Shown here piece after piece: positions 63,632 to 64,000 of a DNA stretch of 64,000 bases (the stretch's first letter is position 1; each line of letters opens with the position of its first letter). Made by a program: the position numbers and the translations under genes. Source of the DNA: an uncultured Bacteroidota bacterium (lineage in GTDB: Bacteria; Bacteroidota; Bacteroidia; Chitinophagales; Chitinophagaceae); NCBI GenBank assembly GCA_903882805.1, contig CAIRYK010000047.1:41421-105420 (forward strand), in the 5' to 3' direction. Below the pieces are notes generated by a model that saw nothing but the letters and a program-made list of their open reading frames with translations, did not search any database and had not been told where the DNA came from.

Positions 63632-64000
63632 CAGAAATATTCTACAATCCTTGCAGGAACAGGCATTTAGCGGCTCGTGCAATACATACATTCGATGCCT
63701 ACGGCATCGGTATTGATAACTATTTCTTTTCTATAAATATTCGATGCCTACAGCATCGCTTTTGCCAACCGTGCATTTTATACAAAATTTCTACGCCAAC
63801 AACATGCGCATGTCCAAAACTATTTATACCAACACAACCGATGGCATAGCCATCGCATGTTTATAGCACACAACCAAAAAACGCCTCCGATGCTGTAGGC
63901 ATCGGAGGTTTTACCACCACTGGAATTAGCCTAAGAATCCCACGTTATACATACATTCGATGCCTACAGCAGCGCCTGCAATGACTATGCTTTTTATACA
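63632..64000. repeat. Cluster of GATGC-CATC palindromes at window end
   Basis: Palindromes at 63693-63709 (CGATGCCTACGGCATCG), 63742-63758, 63839-63855 (CGATGGCATAGCCATCG), 63884-63908 (CCTCCGATGCTGTAGGCATC plus GGAGG) and a damaged one at 63958-63974. ATACATACATTCGATGCCTA occurs twice (from about 63683 and 63951), and CATGTTTATAGCA follows the third, as at 25734. The fourth, followed by TTTT, can act as a terminator. No gene is supported here. Confidence 0.85.

Noticed and set aside
63535..63849. 104-codon plus-strand frame at the window end
   Set aside because: It runs out of ispH into palindromic repeats and has no family features.

Overview
The window looks like chromosome from a Bacteroidetes (Bacteroidota) bacterium, probably of the Chitinophagaceae type. 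Several lines point there. Genes are preceded by -7 boxes of the form TAnnTTTG, the phylum's sigma factor consensus, rather than by strong Shine-Dalgarno sequences. Secreted proteins carry type IX secretion (T9SS) C-terminal sorting domains. There are CarboxypepD_reg plus TonB barrel and DUF5686 proteins, a head GIN lipoprotein, a LytTR regulator and a long-form IspH. These assignments come from reading motifs; no database was searched.

Layout. 0-8 kb: a clipped YdeI/DUF1905 gene, ferritin, small enzymes, two lipoproteins and a secreted beta-helix protein. 7.7-13.2 kb: a visibly AT-rich accessory island. It starts at a weak tRNA-Leu-like fragment and repeated 54-bp sequences, then carries a one-TM orphan, a large HD + Hsp90-type ATPase gene broken by one in-frame TGA, a bidirectional terminator, and a TIR-like gene with an unassigned C-terminal domain. 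It stops at an intact tRNA-Leu(CAA). 13.4-20 kb: housekeeping genes (hscB, a lysine/saccharopine dehydrogenase-like enzyme, a class III aminotransferase, tsaD-trmN6, and a NYN-LOTUS gene coupled to a membrane protein). 20-22.2 kb: a REP-associated tyrosine transposase (RAYT) bracketed by inverted REP hairpins, abutting a 5'-truncated NHL-repeat gene, then a nested inverted repeat. 22.3-34.7 kb: transaldolase, a DUF5686 surface protein, sulfotransferase, a possible dinB / DEAD-box helicase / acyl-adenylate ligase transcript, a TonB-type receptor and a GIN lipoprotein. 35-42.5 kb: a 1329-residue NHL plus Ig-like (Big_2) T9SS protein and a two-component pair around an FMN reductase. 42.7-57.9 kb: sppA, ogt, the yceD-rpmF-plsX cluster, DUF58, MFS and DedA genes, a radical SAM protein, a PagL-like deacylase, tatD, an ABC exporter with a LolA-like partner, and aat. 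58-64 kb: a beta-propeller T9SS protein, an AAA/DUF4143 ATPase, an orphan helical protein and ispH, separated by palindromic repeats.

Two things stand out. One is the AT-rich island beside tRNA-Leu, which looks like a remnant of an immunity or conflict locus: a nucleotide-handling HD domain fused to an Hsp90-type ATPase, next to a TIR-like effector. The other is the density and variety of palindromic repeats. At least five sequence families occupy most long intergenic gaps, two of them in the same nested inverted-pair layout, with one RAYT present as a candidate mobiliser of its own family.
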